Shown in pieces: positions 8,112 to 16,233 of a DNA stretch of 64,000 nucleotides. This DNA comes from Spirochaetia bacterium (GTDB taxonomy: Bacteria; Spirochaetota; UBA4802; UBA5550), in assembly GCA_009885955.1 (NCBI GenBank), contig VFJS01000033.1, positions 28,765 to 92,764 of the forward strand, in the 5' to 3' direction. A model generated the notes under the pieces. That model was not told where the DNA came from and made no database searches. It saw only the letters and a list, made by a program, of their open reading frames with translations. Position 1 is the stretch's first letter. Each line of letters starts with the position of its first letter. Made by a program: the position numbers and the translations under genes.

Positions 8112-8152
8112 TTTTTATCATCCTTTATAAAATAATTTTTTCTTAAACTCCA

Positions 8153-8288
8153 TGCCCTCACCCCGCCTCTGGCGTGCCCTCTCCCGGTAGGGCGAGGGCT
8201 TCTTAAATAGAACAAGGGGTTTAAGCTCCTTGTTCTTGATCACCTTCTCCCCTCGCCCTATTTGGGAGAGGGGTCGGGGGTGAGGGCA
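8153..8288. repeat. Palindromic intergenic repeat, CCCTCACCCC family, copy 1
   Basis: The 136-bp element is bounded by inverted ends TGCCCTCACCCC and GGGGTGAGGGCA and contains an inner hairpin (GCCCTCTCCC/GGGCGAGGGC) plus a second inverted arm. Its DNA can be read as a PHPRPLS-like peptide, a widespread source of false genes. It lies between cobC and cobT inside the operon and would form strong RNA stems in the polycistronic message. Confidence 0.85.
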
Positions 8289-8295
8289 TTTTTTT

Positions 8296-8886
8296 TTACT
8301 TTTCATTCAACGATTTCAAATAGGCGTAGTCCCCGTAAAAGTTCAGCCGTGTGACTGAGCCGTTGTCGATCTGAAATCTCCATGACTCCTTAGGCGAGCC
8401 TAAAATGTAGTGCCCAAGAATGGACCGGATGCAACCCCCATGGGTCACTACTACGCCCGTGGTAAATTTTTTCTTCAAAAGTTTTTCCATGGCGCCTATG
8501 ACCCTGGAGTTCATGTCACTGAAGCTCTCTCCGCCGGTGGCGTTGTTTTTTACCCAGTTTTTTTTCCACCTGGTGAAATCCTTTTCATACCGCTCACTGA
8601 TTTCATGAAAGGTGAGCCCCTCCCAGAGGCCGAAGTCCATCTCCCTCAGCTCATTCGTAAATTTTATATCATTGGTAAAAATGATATCTGCGGTCTCCCT
8701 GCACCTTGTCAGGTCGCTTGATATGATAAAGTCCGCCTCTTCCTTTCCAAGTTTTTTTCTGAGCTTCCGGGCCTGGCTGCGGCCCTTCCTGTTGAGGCCG
8801 ATGTCGGTTTTGCCGATGAACCTTCCTTCGCTGTTGTAGCTGGTCTCGCCGTGCCGTATCAGTATGATTTCCCTTGTGTTTTTCAT
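8296..8886 (-). CDS. cobC: Alpha-ribazole-5'-phosphate phosphatase CobC (histidine phosphatase family)
   Basis: It removes phosphate from alpha-ribazole phosphate or from adenosylcobalamin phosphate at the end of the pathway. The 196 residues hold the catalytic 'ILIRHGETSYNSEGRF' (RHG near residue 12), 'SSDLTRCRETADII', the proton donor in 'REMDFGLWEGLTF' and the second histidine in 'VVVTHGGCIRSILG'. Family members include phosphoglycerate mutases; the assignment rests on the operon position between cobS and cobT. Repeat elements lie on both sides. Confidence 0.88.
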   Translation of the reverse strand: MKNTREIILIRHGETSYNSEGRFIGKTDIGLNRKGRSQARKLRKKLGKEEADFIISSDLTRCRETADIIFTNDIKFTNELREMDFGLWEGLTFHEISERYEKDFTRWKKNWVKNNATGGESFSDMNSRVIGAMEKLLKKKFTTGVVVTHGGCIRSILGHYILGSPKESWRFQIDNGSVTRLNFYGDYAYLKSLNEK

Positions 8887-8935
8887 GATGACTCCTGTTG
8901 CTTAATCTGAATTTCATTTTATCATTTAAACCGTA

Positions 8936-9051
8936 TGCCCTCACCGCGCTCTGCGCGCCCTCTCCCGGTAGGGAGAGGGCTTTTAATCCCTGATATCAAT
9001 GCCGCCATCACCCCTCTCCCTATTCCGGGAGAGGGGCCGGGGGTGAGGGCA
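8936..9051. repeat. Palindromic intergenic repeat, CCCTCACCCC family, copy 2
   Basis: The 116-bp element has ends TGCCCTCACC and GGTGAGGGCA, an inner perfect hairpin (GCCCTCTCCC, loop GGTA, GGGAGAGGGC) and a second arm CCCCTCTCCC...GGGAGAGGGG. It is clearly related to copy 1 at 8153. It fills the gap between cobS and cobC and reaches to within 5 bp of the cobS stop. Confidence 0.85.
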
Positions 9052-9056
9052 TACAC

Positions 9057-9803
9057 TTAAACCACCGCCTTCCATATCACCATGGACAGCAGAAATATGA
9101 TCCCCGATATTTCTATTACAGCGCCAAGGATGTCCCCGGTGACCCCGCCAATTTTTTTCTTTACATAGCCTGTAAAGAGGAGCGTGAAAATTATAACCGA
9201 TGCTATTCCCGGAAGGGCTTTTTCCACGAGAAGGGCAGCCGCTGCTGCCGAGGCAATTGTTGTGGCCCAGAAAATCTCCTTCTTCCCTGTCCTCTCGATC
9301 AGTGCCCTGCCAAGGCCATGGTCGCTCCTGGCATAGGCCGAGACCCCGGCGCACCATGCAACCGACATCCGTGAAATTACCGGCATGGCAGCTATCACCG
9401 GGCCTATCTCTTTGAAGTCCATGGAAATGAGGAGCGCGAATTTGGCCATGAGAAGCAGTATTATGCCCAGGGTCCCGTTTGTGCCGATCCGGGAATCCCG
9501 CATGATATCCAGTATTTTTTCCTTCGGCCTGTTGCTGAAGATGCCGTCAAAGGTGTCTGCCAGCCCGTCCATGTGGAGGGCGCCGGTAATCATGGTTTCA
9601 GCGATGATCACAGCCATAACCGAAAGGGCCGGTTTCCCAACGAGGTCCATAACATGAAAGACCGCAAGCAGGATCAGCCCTATCAGGAGGCCGGCAGCGG
9701 GGGCAAAAATAACCCCCCTGGCAAAGGTCTCATCATCGAAGGGGACATCCACGGGCACCGGGATTCTCGTAAAAAATTTAATCTGGAGAATTAATGCTCT
9801 CAT
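9057..9803 (-). CDS. cobS: Adenosylcobinamide-GDP ribazoletransferase (cobalamin synthase) CobS
   Basis: It is an integral membrane enzyme that joins adenosylcobinamide-GDP and alpha-ribazole (phosphate). The 248-residue protein shows 'QIKFFTRIPVPVD', the catalytic-site stretch 'GALHMDGLADTFDGIFS', 'ILDIMRDSRIGTNGTLG' and several membrane segments up to the C-terminus. I place the start at the ATG at 9803, which follows GAGAGGT at good spacing. A TTG six codons further upstream overlaps cobO and is less likely. Confidence 0.94.
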   Translation of the reverse strand: MRALILQIKFFTRIPVPVDVPFDDETFARGVIFAPAAGLLIGLILLAVFHVMDLVGKPALSVMAVIIAETMITGALHMDGLADTFDGIFSNRPKEKILDIMRDSRIGTNGTLGIILLLMAKFALLISMDFKEIGPVIAAMPVISRMSVAWCAGVSAYARSDHGLGRALIERTGKKEIFWATTIASAAAAALLVEKALPGIASVIIFTLLFTGYVKKKIGGVTGDILGAVIEISGIIFLLSMVIWKAVV

Positions 9804-9810
9804 AGCTGTG

Positions 9811-10344
9811 CTACCTCTCAATCCCGGTTCTCGCGCTGATCCCCCTGTTCAGCGGATGGCGTATGCACACCATCTCCGTGACCAGGTCGGCCATGTCAAT
9901 GAACTCACGGGGGGCATTTCTGCCGGTGAGGATCAGTTCCATTGATCCGGGCCTCGATGCCGCCAGGGATATGGCCTTTTCCACGGTCATGAGGCCGTTG
10001 TGTATCACCACAAAGAATTCATCGAGGATGAGGATGTCGCACGATTCTTCCCGCATGATCGTTTCGGCAAGTGCCATCCCCTGTTCAGTTTCCGATGCCA
10101 GACCTATGAGCTCGTCAGGGCCCATGGATTTTATGAATTTTCCGCTATGTTTGAATCCGTGGATTTCAAAATTTTTAATATTTCCGCCGATGCAGAGCAC
10201 TTCGCCCGAATCACCGCTTTTCAGGAACTGGATCATCTTTACCTTCATGCCCCTTCCAGCGGCCCTGATCCCCTGTCCCACTGCAGCAGTGGTTTTCCCC
10301 TTTCCGTTTCCGGTATATATCTGTATGAGACCCCTCTCCATCAA
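9811..10344 (-). CDS. cobO: Cob(I)yrinic acid a,c-diamide adenosyltransferase (CobO/BtuR type)
   Basis: It transfers the adenosyl group from ATP to the reduced cobalt corrinoid. The 177 residues show the modified P-loop 'IYTGNGKGKTTAAVGQGIR' (about 9-27), 'KMIQFLKSGDSGE' and the acidic 'CDILILDEFFVVIHNGLM' segment, all typical of the CobA/BtuR class and not of PduO or EutT. The ATG overlaps the cobU stop by 4 bp. Confidence 0.94.
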   Translation of the reverse strand: MMERGLIQIYTGNGKGKTTAAVGQGIRAAGRGMKVKMIQFLKSGDSGEVLCIGGNIKNFEIHGFKHSGKFIKSMGPDELIGLASETEQGMALAETIMREESCDILILDEFFVVIHNGLMTVEKAISLAASRPGSMELILTGRNAPREFIDMADLVTEMVCIRHPLNRGISARTGIER

Positions 10345-10904
10345 TCCCCCTTAATCTTCACCGGAATCCCGGAGACCATAAAATATACAGTACCGGCCCT
10401 TGAAGCAATCATCTGGTTTGCGGTACCGGCAAAGTCCCTGAAGAACCTCCCTAGCGGAGAAGGGGGGACAATCCCCATCCCGGTCTCGTTTGATACAATG
10501 ACTGCGGTGCCGGTAAAGTTTTCGGCGCCATGAATTAATTTTTCAGTTTCGTCGCGTATCGATTTTTTTACCCTTTCCATATATGCTGCCGGAGGGTTTT
10601 CCCAGTCTATATGTTCACCCAGTATCATGAGGTTCGAGACCATGATAGTCACGCAGTCAACCAGGATCCCCTCCATCCCGTGCCCCCCGTTCCTTATCAG
10701 CATGTCCATCTCCCGGTATCCTTCAACAGTAACCCAGCTGCTGTTCCGCCTGGTTCTATGGAGGGCAATCCTCTCCTTCATCTCTTCATCAAAGGGGACT
10801 GCGGTGGCGATGTAGAGCACTTTGTCGAACCCTTTAAAAAGCTCCTCGGCAAACCTGCTCTTGCCGCTCCTGGCCCCGCCTGTTATGAATATGAGGTCAC
10901 CCAT
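10341..10904 (-). CDS. cobU: Bifunctional adenosylcobinamide kinase/guanylyltransferase CobU
   Basis: It phosphorylates adenosylcobinamide and then adds GMP from GTP. The 187 residues start with the P-loop 'FITGGARSGKSRFAEELF' (about 6-23), followed by 'VLYIATAVPFDEEM' and 'RIALHRTRRNSSWVTVE' (with the histidine that carries GMP in the family), 'GILVDCVTIMVSNLM' and 'VSNETGMGIVPPSPLGR'. It overlaps cbiJ by 8 bp and cobO by 4 bp. Confidence 0.95.
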   Translation of the reverse strand: MGDLIFITGGARSGKSRFAEELFKGFDKVLYIATAVPFDEEMKERIALHRTRRNSSWVTVEGYREMDMLIRNGGHGMEGILVDCVTIMVSNLMILGEHIDWENPPAAYMERVKKSIRDETEKLIHGAENFTGTAVIVSNETGMGIVPPSPLGRFFRDFAGTANQMIASRAGTVYFMVSGIPVKIKGD

Positions 10905-11649
10905 TCAGTATCTCCCCGGTCCTCTTCAAGAGAGCGCTCCTGTCATAGATGACCTCAGGGTATTGGATCACGGGGCGTTCTATCAGGACTATCTCAACAC
11001 CTGAATCTACCGCGGCATCGAGCTTCTCCCTGATCCCGCCGTCGTCGCCGCTCTCTTTGGTCACCAGGTATTTTATTTCCAGCTCCCTGTATAGGGCTGA
11101 ATTGAAGTCCCTTGAAAAGCTGAAGCTCATGGCTATAATCTGCCCCGGCTGAAAGCCCTGCTGCTCGCAGGCCTCGATGGAACCCATGAAAGGGGCTATC
11201 CTGGCATAGAGCCTCTTTTTATCAAACCCTGAAAAAAAACTCATGTTATTGGTGCCTATGGTCAGGAGGATATTGCCGCTCTTTTTTTCAAGGTATGCTG
11301 CGGCTTCAATATAGCTCCTGAACCTGGTGCATTCGTAGCTGTCGACGTTCTCCCTTTCGTACCGGAGGTAGGGGATCGCCTGTTCCAGTGCAATGGCCAT
11401 GGCGTTCTCCGATACCTCAATGGAGTAGGGATGGCTTGCGTCAATGATCAGCCTTACACAATGATCCCTTGCGAGCATGGATAGTTCGTCCTTCCCCTTT
11501 CTTCCCATGCTCACCGTCAGGTTTTCATGGCTCCCCATGAGCCTGCTGCCGTATATCGTAGCCGTGGTGGCAATCACCCGGTAATTCATTCCAAGGAGTT
11601 CCCATGCAATCTCCCTGCCGCTCCTGGTCCCTGCTATGACCCAGATCAC
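10897..11649 (-). CDS. cbiJ: Cobalt-precorrin-6A reductase CbiJ
   Basis: It reduces the corrin macrocycle with NAD(P)H. The protein opens 'VIWVIAGTRSGREIAWELL', a Rossmann start typical of CbiJ/CobK, then 'LIIDASHPYSIEVSENA', 'YLRYERENVDSY', 'NILLTIGTNNMSFF', and ends in a PxVIYDRSALL-like segment. The frame is open for a further 62 codons upstream, but those lie antiphase in cbiH. The start is therefore the GTG at 11649, which gives the usual GTGA overlap with the cbiH stop and 250 residues. Confidence 0.9.
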   Translation of the reverse strand: MIWVIAGTRSGREIAWELLGMNYRVIATTATIYGSRLMGSHENLTVSMGRKGKDELSMLARDHCVRLIIDASHPYSIEVSENAMAIALEQAIPYLRYERENVDSYECTRFRSYIEAAAYLEKKSGNILLTIGTNNMSFFSGFDKKRLYARIAPFMGSIEACEQQGFQPGQIIAMSFSFSRDFNSALYRELEIKYLVTKESGDDGGIREKLDAAVDSGVEIVLIERPVIQYPEVIYDRSALLKRTGEILNG

Positions 11650-12380
11650 AGGACATATCCCCTTGGAGTGATCATCCTGTCCCGGCTCACATAGGTGTTT
11701 GAATTTCCGATGATGATAACCGTGGTCATGTCTATGTCGTGCTCCAGCATCCTGTTCAGATCGGTTATGGCGGAAACGCAGCCGTCCCTCATCGCATTTT
11801 TTACTATCCCCACGGGCGTTTCCCCGTTCCTCCATTTCAGAAGTATCTCCCTGGCCTCTTCTATCTGCGTGATCCTGGACATGCTCCTGGGGTTGTATAT
11901 GCAGATTACGAAATCCCCCTGTGCTGCAAGGCCGATCCTTTTTTTGATCACCCGCCAGTCCGTGAGGAGATCGGAGAGGCTTATGAGCGCGTGGTCGTGC
12001 ATCAGGGGCGCTCCCAGTATTGATGCCGCTGCTGACGACGAGGTTATGCCCGGAACGATTTCCACGGGCAGGCCGCTCCCGGCCTTTTCAGCCACTTCGA
12101 GCATGATGCCTGCCATGCCGTATACTCCAGGGTCGCCGCTGCTCACCAGTGCCACACGCTTTCCTTTTTCAGCCTCCTCAAGCGCCCTGCGGCACCGCTC
12201 CACCTCCTTCCTCATCCCCGAGGAGATGACCTCCTTCCCGCTGATTGATGCGCCGAGTAAATCTATGTATGTGCTGTATCCGATAATTACTTCAGCCTCG
12301 TCAATGGCTTCCTCGGACCTCCGGCTCATATGATCCCTTCCGCCGGGGCCAATGCCTACGACATAAATTTTGCCTCTCAT
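11646..12380 (-). CDS. cbiH: Cobalt-precorrin-3 C17-methyltransferase CbiH
   Basis: It is an SAM-dependent tetrapyrrole methylase that drives ring contraction. It shows 'IYVVGIGPGGRDHMSRR' at the N-terminus, 'VIIGYSTYIDLL', 'VALVSSGDPGVYGMAGIML', 'VEIVPGITSSSAAASILGAPLMHDH' in part, and 'TTVIIIGNSNTYV'. The start at 12380 gives an ATGA overlap with cbiG and 244 residues; an ATG five codons upstream is also in frame. Confidence 0.93.
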   Translation of the reverse strand: MRGKIYVVGIGPGGRDHMSRRSEEAIDEAEVIIGYSTYIDLLGASISGKEVISSGMRKEVERCRRALEEAEKGKRVALVSSGDPGVYGMAGIMLEVAEKAGSGLPVEIVPGITSSSAAASILGAPLMHDHALISLSDLLTDWRVIKKRIGLAAQGDFVICIYNPRSMSRITQIEEAREILLKWRNGETPVGIVKNAMRDGCVSAITDLNRMLEHDIDMTTVIIIGNSNTYVSRDRMITPRGYVL

Positions 12381-13405
12381 GGAATCTCCTCCCATAGTGC
12401 CAGCGTGATGCCGTTTTTTTTAGTCTTCTTCAGTAGCATGCCCCCGGTCCTGTTTGATGCGAGATATGCGCAGGGCTCGCACACCGACGCCACCCCGACT
12501 TTCTCCCTGACGTAATCCGAGGCATCGAACATCGCTTCAACTTTTTTTATCTCGTCAGTGGGGACAATGATGACCTCCAGTCCGAAATGCCTCCCGGCTT
12601 CCCTGATCCCCTCTTCATCCTTTTTCACGTCAATCGTGGCCAGGCATTTTATGCTTTCGCTGAAAATGCCGAGCTTCCCGAACACCTCATTCATGAATTC
12701 GATTATCTCCTGTCCCCGGATCCCCTTTTTGCAGCCTATCCCTGCGATAATGTTTCTCGGAGTGAGGAATACATGGGGAAGGGGAGGGCTTTCGATTTTT
12801 CTGGCGGATATGATGATGATACCGTCACTCACGATTGATGCGTCCTGCATGTCCGCATTATTCCTGAAGGGGTTCTCAATTTCCATGGAGGTAAGGTTCT
12901 CCACGGAAACCCGGTGCCCGTTCACAATGAGCGATGTGACATCCCTTGCCTTTGTCATGTCCGTTATTGCCAGGCCGTACCTCTCCGCGAACATATCCAC
13001 AGACGGGAGGCCCTGGACATCGGAGGAGGTGGTTATCACCGGTACTCCGCCTGTTATTTCAGCCGCCAGCCGTGCTGCCCCGTTGGCGCCTCCCAGGTGC
13101 CCTGAGAGGAGGCTTATGACAAACTCCCCCTTCTCATCGATGACAAGGACTCCGGGGTCTCTTCTTTTGTCCTCGAGATGGTCCGCTATTGCCCTGACTG
13201 CGATTCCGGCCGCAGTGATGAATATGATAATGTCATGCTTTTTGAAGATTTTTCCTGTGAATGATGCGATGCTGTCTACTATGAGGCCGCAGTCTTTACG
13301 GCTCCATTTGGGAAGAGTGTAGATGGTGGATGAGGGGATGCCTTCCCTGATCCTTTCTGCAAGGGCAAGCCCGCCCCTGGTGAGCGCTATGATTCCCCAG
13401 TTCAT
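12377..13405 (-). CDS. cbiG: Cobalt-precorrin-5A hydrolase CbiG
   Basis: It opens the delta-lactone and releases acetaldehyde, the step that removes C20 in the anaerobic pathway. The 342 residues have the N-terminal part 'DIIIFITAAGIAVRAIADHL', 'VLVIDEKGEFVISLLSGHLG', a central spacer and the C-terminal CbiG domain 'NIIAGIGCKKGIRGQEIIEF', 'CLATIDVKKDEEGI' and 'VGVASVCEPCAYLAS'. All three parts are present, so it is a full-length single CbiG. It overlaps cbiF and cbiH by 4 bp each. Confidence 0.94.
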   Translation of the reverse strand: MNWGIIALTRGGLALAERIREGIPSSTIYTLPKWSRKDCGLIVDSIASFTGKIFKKHDIIIFITAAGIAVRAIADHLEDKRRDPGVLVIDEKGEFVISLLSGHLGGANGAARLAAEITGGVPVITTSSDVQGLPSVDMFAERYGLAITDMTKARDVTSLIVNGHRVSVENLTSMEIENPFRNNADMQDASIVSDGIIIISARKIESPPLPHVFLTPRNIIAGIGCKKGIRGQEIIEFMNEVFGKLGIFSESIKCLATIDVKKDEEGIREAGRHFGLEVIIVPTDEIKKVEAMFDASDYVREKVGVASVCEPCAYLASNRTGGMLLKKTKKNGITLALWEEIP

Positions 13406-14157
13406 TGCCCCTTCCTGTACTCATGGGAGAAGGTTTTGTCATAGAGCTTTGAATCATCAAAGTCGCTCGATAAGAAGTCTCCCACGAGGATAAGCGCGGT
13501 TTTTGTAATCTTTTCCTTTTCAGCCATGGCTGCTATGGTGTCAAGGCTCCCTTCAATGATCTTCTGGTCGTCCCATGTTGCTTTCTGTATTATGGCCACC
13601 GGTGTGTCCCCGCCGTAATGTTTTTTCAGCTTTTCAGCCACTTCCCCGATCATGTGCACTGAGAGGAAAATTGCCATGGATGCCCTGTGGGAGGCAAGGG
13701 ACTCAAGGCTTTCACTTTCCGGGACCGGCGTCCTCCCTTCGAGCCTTGTGCATATGACCGTCTGTGAAACCCCCGGGAGGGTGAACTCCCTTTTCATGGC
13801 CGCGGCGGCAGCGGTGAAGGAGCTCACGCCGGGTATTATTTCATATTCCATTGAGAGCTCTTCGAGCCTTCTGGCCTGTTCCCTCACTGCCCCGTAAATG
13901 GACGGGTCTCCGGTATGTACCCTGGCAGTTATCTCTCCCCTGGCCCATGCATCCTTCATGAGATCGATGATCTCGTCAAGGTTCATGGATGCGCTGTTGT
14001 ACACCCGGGCGCTCTTTTTCCGGCATTCGATGACCTTTTCATTCACCAGGGAACCGGCATAGATGATGAGATCAGCAAATTCAATGATCCGTTTTCCCTT
14101 CACGGTTATCAGGTCCGGGTCACCCGGGCCGGCTCCGATGAAATATATTTTGCTCAT
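13402..14157 (-). CDS. cbiF: Cobalt-precorrin-4 C11-methyltransferase CbiF
   Basis: It is a tetrapyrrole methylase beginning 'MSKIYFIGAGPGDPDLITVKG' in part, with 'DLIIYAGSLVNEKVI', 'ARVHTGDPSIYGAVREQ', 'IIPGVSSFTAAAAAM' and 'VAIIQKATWDDQKI'. The ATG at 14157 follows AGGTGG and gives 251 residues; a GTG three codons upstream is possible but less well placed. Upstream, a 110-bp gap holding a repeat separates it from cbiL. Confidence 0.94.
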   Translation of the reverse strand: MSKIYFIGAGPGDPDLITVKGKRIIEFADLIIYAGSLVNEKVIECRKKSARVYNSASMNLDEIIDLMKDAWARGEITARVHTGDPSIYGAVREQARRLEELSMEYEIIPGVSSFTAAAAAMKREFTLPGVSQTVICTRLEGRTPVPESESLESLASHRASMAIFLSVHMIGEVAEKLKKHYGGDTPVAIIQKATWDDQKIIEGSLDTIAAMAEKEKITKTALILVGDFLSSDFDDSKLYDKTFSHEYRKGQ

Positions 14158-14205
14158 TTCGCCCACCTGTTTTACTGTTTATTTTCGTTATCCTGCAATG
14201 ATTCA

Positions 14206-14306
14206 TTGCTCACGGATTTACACGGATGATCACGGATTATTTAAAATTATAGTATCGTTTTCATGTTTCAATTTTTTACCCGTGCAGATCCGTGTCATCC
14301 GTGAGC
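14206..14306. repeat. Palindromic repeat, CTCACGGAT family, copy 1
   Basis: The left arm GCTCACGGATTTACACGGAT and the right arm ATCCGTGTCATCCGTGAGC are inverted around an AT-rich centre. The same family recurs at 36576-36781 and 42073-42256. The right arm (14276-14306) is inside the cbiL frame and supplies its last codons and stop. Confidence 0.85.
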
Positions 14307-15025
14307 TGATTTTTTCTTCCTGATTGATCCTTTGCCTTTTTTTTTACGATGACCGTTGTGAGGTACGGTATCTCCCCATTCAGTACACCGGGATCGCCGC
14401 TGAACTCTTCGTCATCACTGCCGCATCTCGTGGCTATGATGATTTCCCTCTCCTTTTCATATTTTTTAAGCTCAGCGCCGAGCCTGGCGCTGTCCGACGA
14501 TACCTTCATGAATACAATATTGTCGTTCTCCTCCATGACCCTTTCTATGTCGGTATTCCTGTGCAGCGGTACCAGGGTGAGGGTTTCGTTCCCTTCGGCC
14601 GCAGGGATATTCCGGCTGCAGCATATGGCGCTGAAGGATGTTATGCCCGGGACGGTTTCAATTTCCACGCCCCTCTCTTTCAGGTGTCCGGCAATGTATA
14701 TGAATGTGCTGTAGAGCATGGGGTCTCCCAGCGTTATGAAGGCAACGTTTTTGCCTTCCTCCAGTTTAGCAAGGATGAACATGGCATTATCATGCCGTAT
14801 CCTTATCTTTTCTTTGTCGTCCCTGGTCATTGGGAAAATGAGTGTCAGTATTTCGGTACCGGGGTTGATATAACCGCCGGCGATCTTCAGTGCCAGGCTC
14901 TCCTTTTCGTCCCCGGTTTTCGGCACTGCGACAACATGAGCTTCCCCCAGGAGCCTGGCCCCCTTTATGGTCACCAGTTCCGGGTCGCCGGGCCCGATCC
15001 CTATGCCGTATAATTTTCCTGTCAT
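14276..15025 (-). CDS. cbiL: Cobalt-precorrin-2 C20-methyltransferase CbiL
   Basis: It is a tetrapyrrole methylase with 'KLYGIGIGPGDPELVTIKG', 'VVAVPKTGDEKESLALKIA', 'VAFITLGDPMLYSTFIYI', 'TVPGITSFSAICCSRNIP' and 'NIVFMKVSSDSARLG', which fit CbiL/CobI. I choose the ATG at 15025, 8 nt after AAAGGA; an ATG three codons upstream overlaps cbiT. The last residues, NQLTDDTDLHG, are encoded by the right arm of a palindromic repeat and are probably an added tail. Confidence 0.93.
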   Translation of the reverse strand: MTGKLYGIGIGPGDPELVTIKGARLLGEAHVVAVPKTGDEKESLALKIAGGYINPGTEILTLIFPMTRDDKEKIRIRHDNAMFILAKLEEGKNVAFITLGDPMLYSTFIYIAGHLKERGVEIETVPGITSFSAICCSRNIPAAEGNETLTLVPLHRNTDIERVMEENDNIVFMKVSSDSARLGAELKKYEKEREIIIATRCGSDDEEFSGDPGVLNGEIPYLTTVIVKKKAKDQSGRKNQLTDDTDLHG

Positions 15026-15026
15026 G

Positions 15027-15602
15027 TTACGCATCCTTTGATGAGGTCATGATAAAGACCGGTGTCTGGGGCCTGAACATCATGTTTCCCTTTACGTTTT
15101 CAACCCTGGACACCGATGCCTGGATGATCTCCAGGGGATGGTTCCCTTTTCTAAAAAATTCATAGGCCCCGGTGAGGGTACCCATGGTTACCGCGGTAAG
15201 GACCACTATCCCCCCGGGGCTGATTCTTTGAAAGACCCAGGCCAGGATTTCATTAAGGCTGCCTCCTGAACCTCCGATAAAGGCCCTGTCAAAGATCCAG
15301 TCCTTGCTCAACACGCCGGGCGCATCGCCATGAACCGCTTCAATATTGCCGAGGAAAAATTTTTTCATGTTTTCCTTTATGAGCGTTATGGAAGAGGCGT
15401 CCCTTTCCACTGCATATACCTTTCCGAGATCGGCAGCCAGGGCGCATTCCACCGACACCGACCCTGTGCCTGCGCCGATGTCCAGGATTATGCTCTCCCT
15501 GCAGGGCCTCAGTTTCGATATTGACAGTGTCCGTATCTCCTCCTTTGTCATGGGGGCATCGCCCCGGATGAATTCGCTGTCGGGAATGGGCCTGTTAATC
15601 AT
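15027..15602 (-). CDS. cbiT: Cobalt-precorrin-6B C15-methyltransferase (decarboxylating) CbiT
   Basis: It methylates C15 and decarboxylates the C12 acetate. It is a class I methyltransferase with 'GDAPMTKEEIRTLSISKL', SAM motif I 'ILDIGAGTGSVSVECAL', 'VYAVERDASSITLIKENM', 'AVHGDAPGVL' and 'RAFIGGSGGSLNEIL'. The ATG at 15602 follows AGGTG and gives 191 residues; a GTG three codons upstream is the alternative. It overlaps the cbiE 3' end, so CbiE and CbiT are separate proteins here rather than the CobL fusion. Confidence 0.93.
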   Translation of the reverse strand: MINRPIPDSEFIRGDAPMTKEEIRTLSISKLRPCRESIILDIGAGTGSVSVECALAADLGKVYAVERDASSITLIKENMKKFFLGNIEAVHGDAPGVLSKDWIFDRAFIGGSGGSLNEILAWVFQRISPGGIVVLTAVTMGTLTGAYEFFRKGNHPLEIIQASVSRVENVKGNMMFRPQTPVFIMTSSKDA

Positions 15603-16233
15603 TGTTTTCACCTGTCACTATCACAACGCTCAGTTTGAGATTTTCCTTATTATATTGAAGGGCTTCAGCGGTGCCGCTGAATATCTTTTCATCTTCATAG
15701 GAGAGGTTTGATCCCACGTGCATCATCCTCCCGCCCAGGCCCTTTCCTGAAAGGATAGATGCTATTCTCTGGAAGGTATAGGTATTGTCAGTGAGAAATG
15801 CTGTTTTTGCATTGCTCTTTACCGCATCTGCAACGGCATCATCACCCCCCCTGCCGTGGAGGCTCGTGAGACAGGCATCCTCCCAGGTGAGGCCGGCCTT
15901 AGCAAAGAGGTATTGTACCGGGCTGATGGCCGGTATGATATCAAATTCGCTGCTTGTAAAATGTTTCTTCAGAAATCCCGCCATACTGTAGAATCCCGGG
16001 TCCCCGGAGACAAGGACGGCTATTGCTTTTGTCTCCATGGTTTTCCTTATATATTCTGCTATCGCATTCAGGTCGCTCCCGATGATGATTGTCTCCTTCT
16101 CAGTGCAGCTGAACGATTTCAGGTTCCTTTCACCGCCGATGACAATCTGGCTTTTTTCCACGGCCTTCACTGCTGCCGGTGTGATATAATCGCTGCTGCC
16201 GGGGCCTATTCCCACAATGGTGAATTTCATCAT
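15595..16233 (-). CDS. cbiE: Cobalt-precorrin-7 C5-methyltransferase CbiE
   Basis: It is a tetrapyrrole methylase of 212 residues with 'FTIVGIGPGSSDYITPAAV', 'IVIGGERNLKSF', 'IAVLVSGDPGFYSMAGFL', 'FDIIPAISPVQYLFAKAGL' and 'TSLHGRGGDDAV', which separates CbiE from the other methylases. The start overlaps the cbiD stop by 4 bp; two adjacent ATG codons make the exact start uncertain by one residue. Confidence 0.93.
   Translation of the reverse strand: MMKFTIVGIGPGSSDYITPAAVKAVEKSQIVIGGERNLKSFSCTEKETIIIGSDLNAIAEYIRKTMETKAIAVLVSGDPGFYSMAGFLKKHFTSSEFDIIPAISPVQYLFAKAGLTWEDACLTSLHGRGGDDAVADAVKSNAKTAFLTDNTYTFQRIASILSGKGLGGRMMHVGSNLSYEDEKIFSGTAEALQYNKENLKLSVVIVTGENND

Noticed and set aside
6973..8130. 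Plus-strand open frame of 385 codons across cobT and the cbiP start
   Set aside because: It is antisense to two well-conserved enzymes, has no ribosome site and no domain pattern; the long frame results from GC-rich codon structure on the other strand.
8118..8306. Minus-strand frame with a CPHPRPLS-like peptide
   Set aside because: It is a translation of a palindromic repeat element and not a gene.
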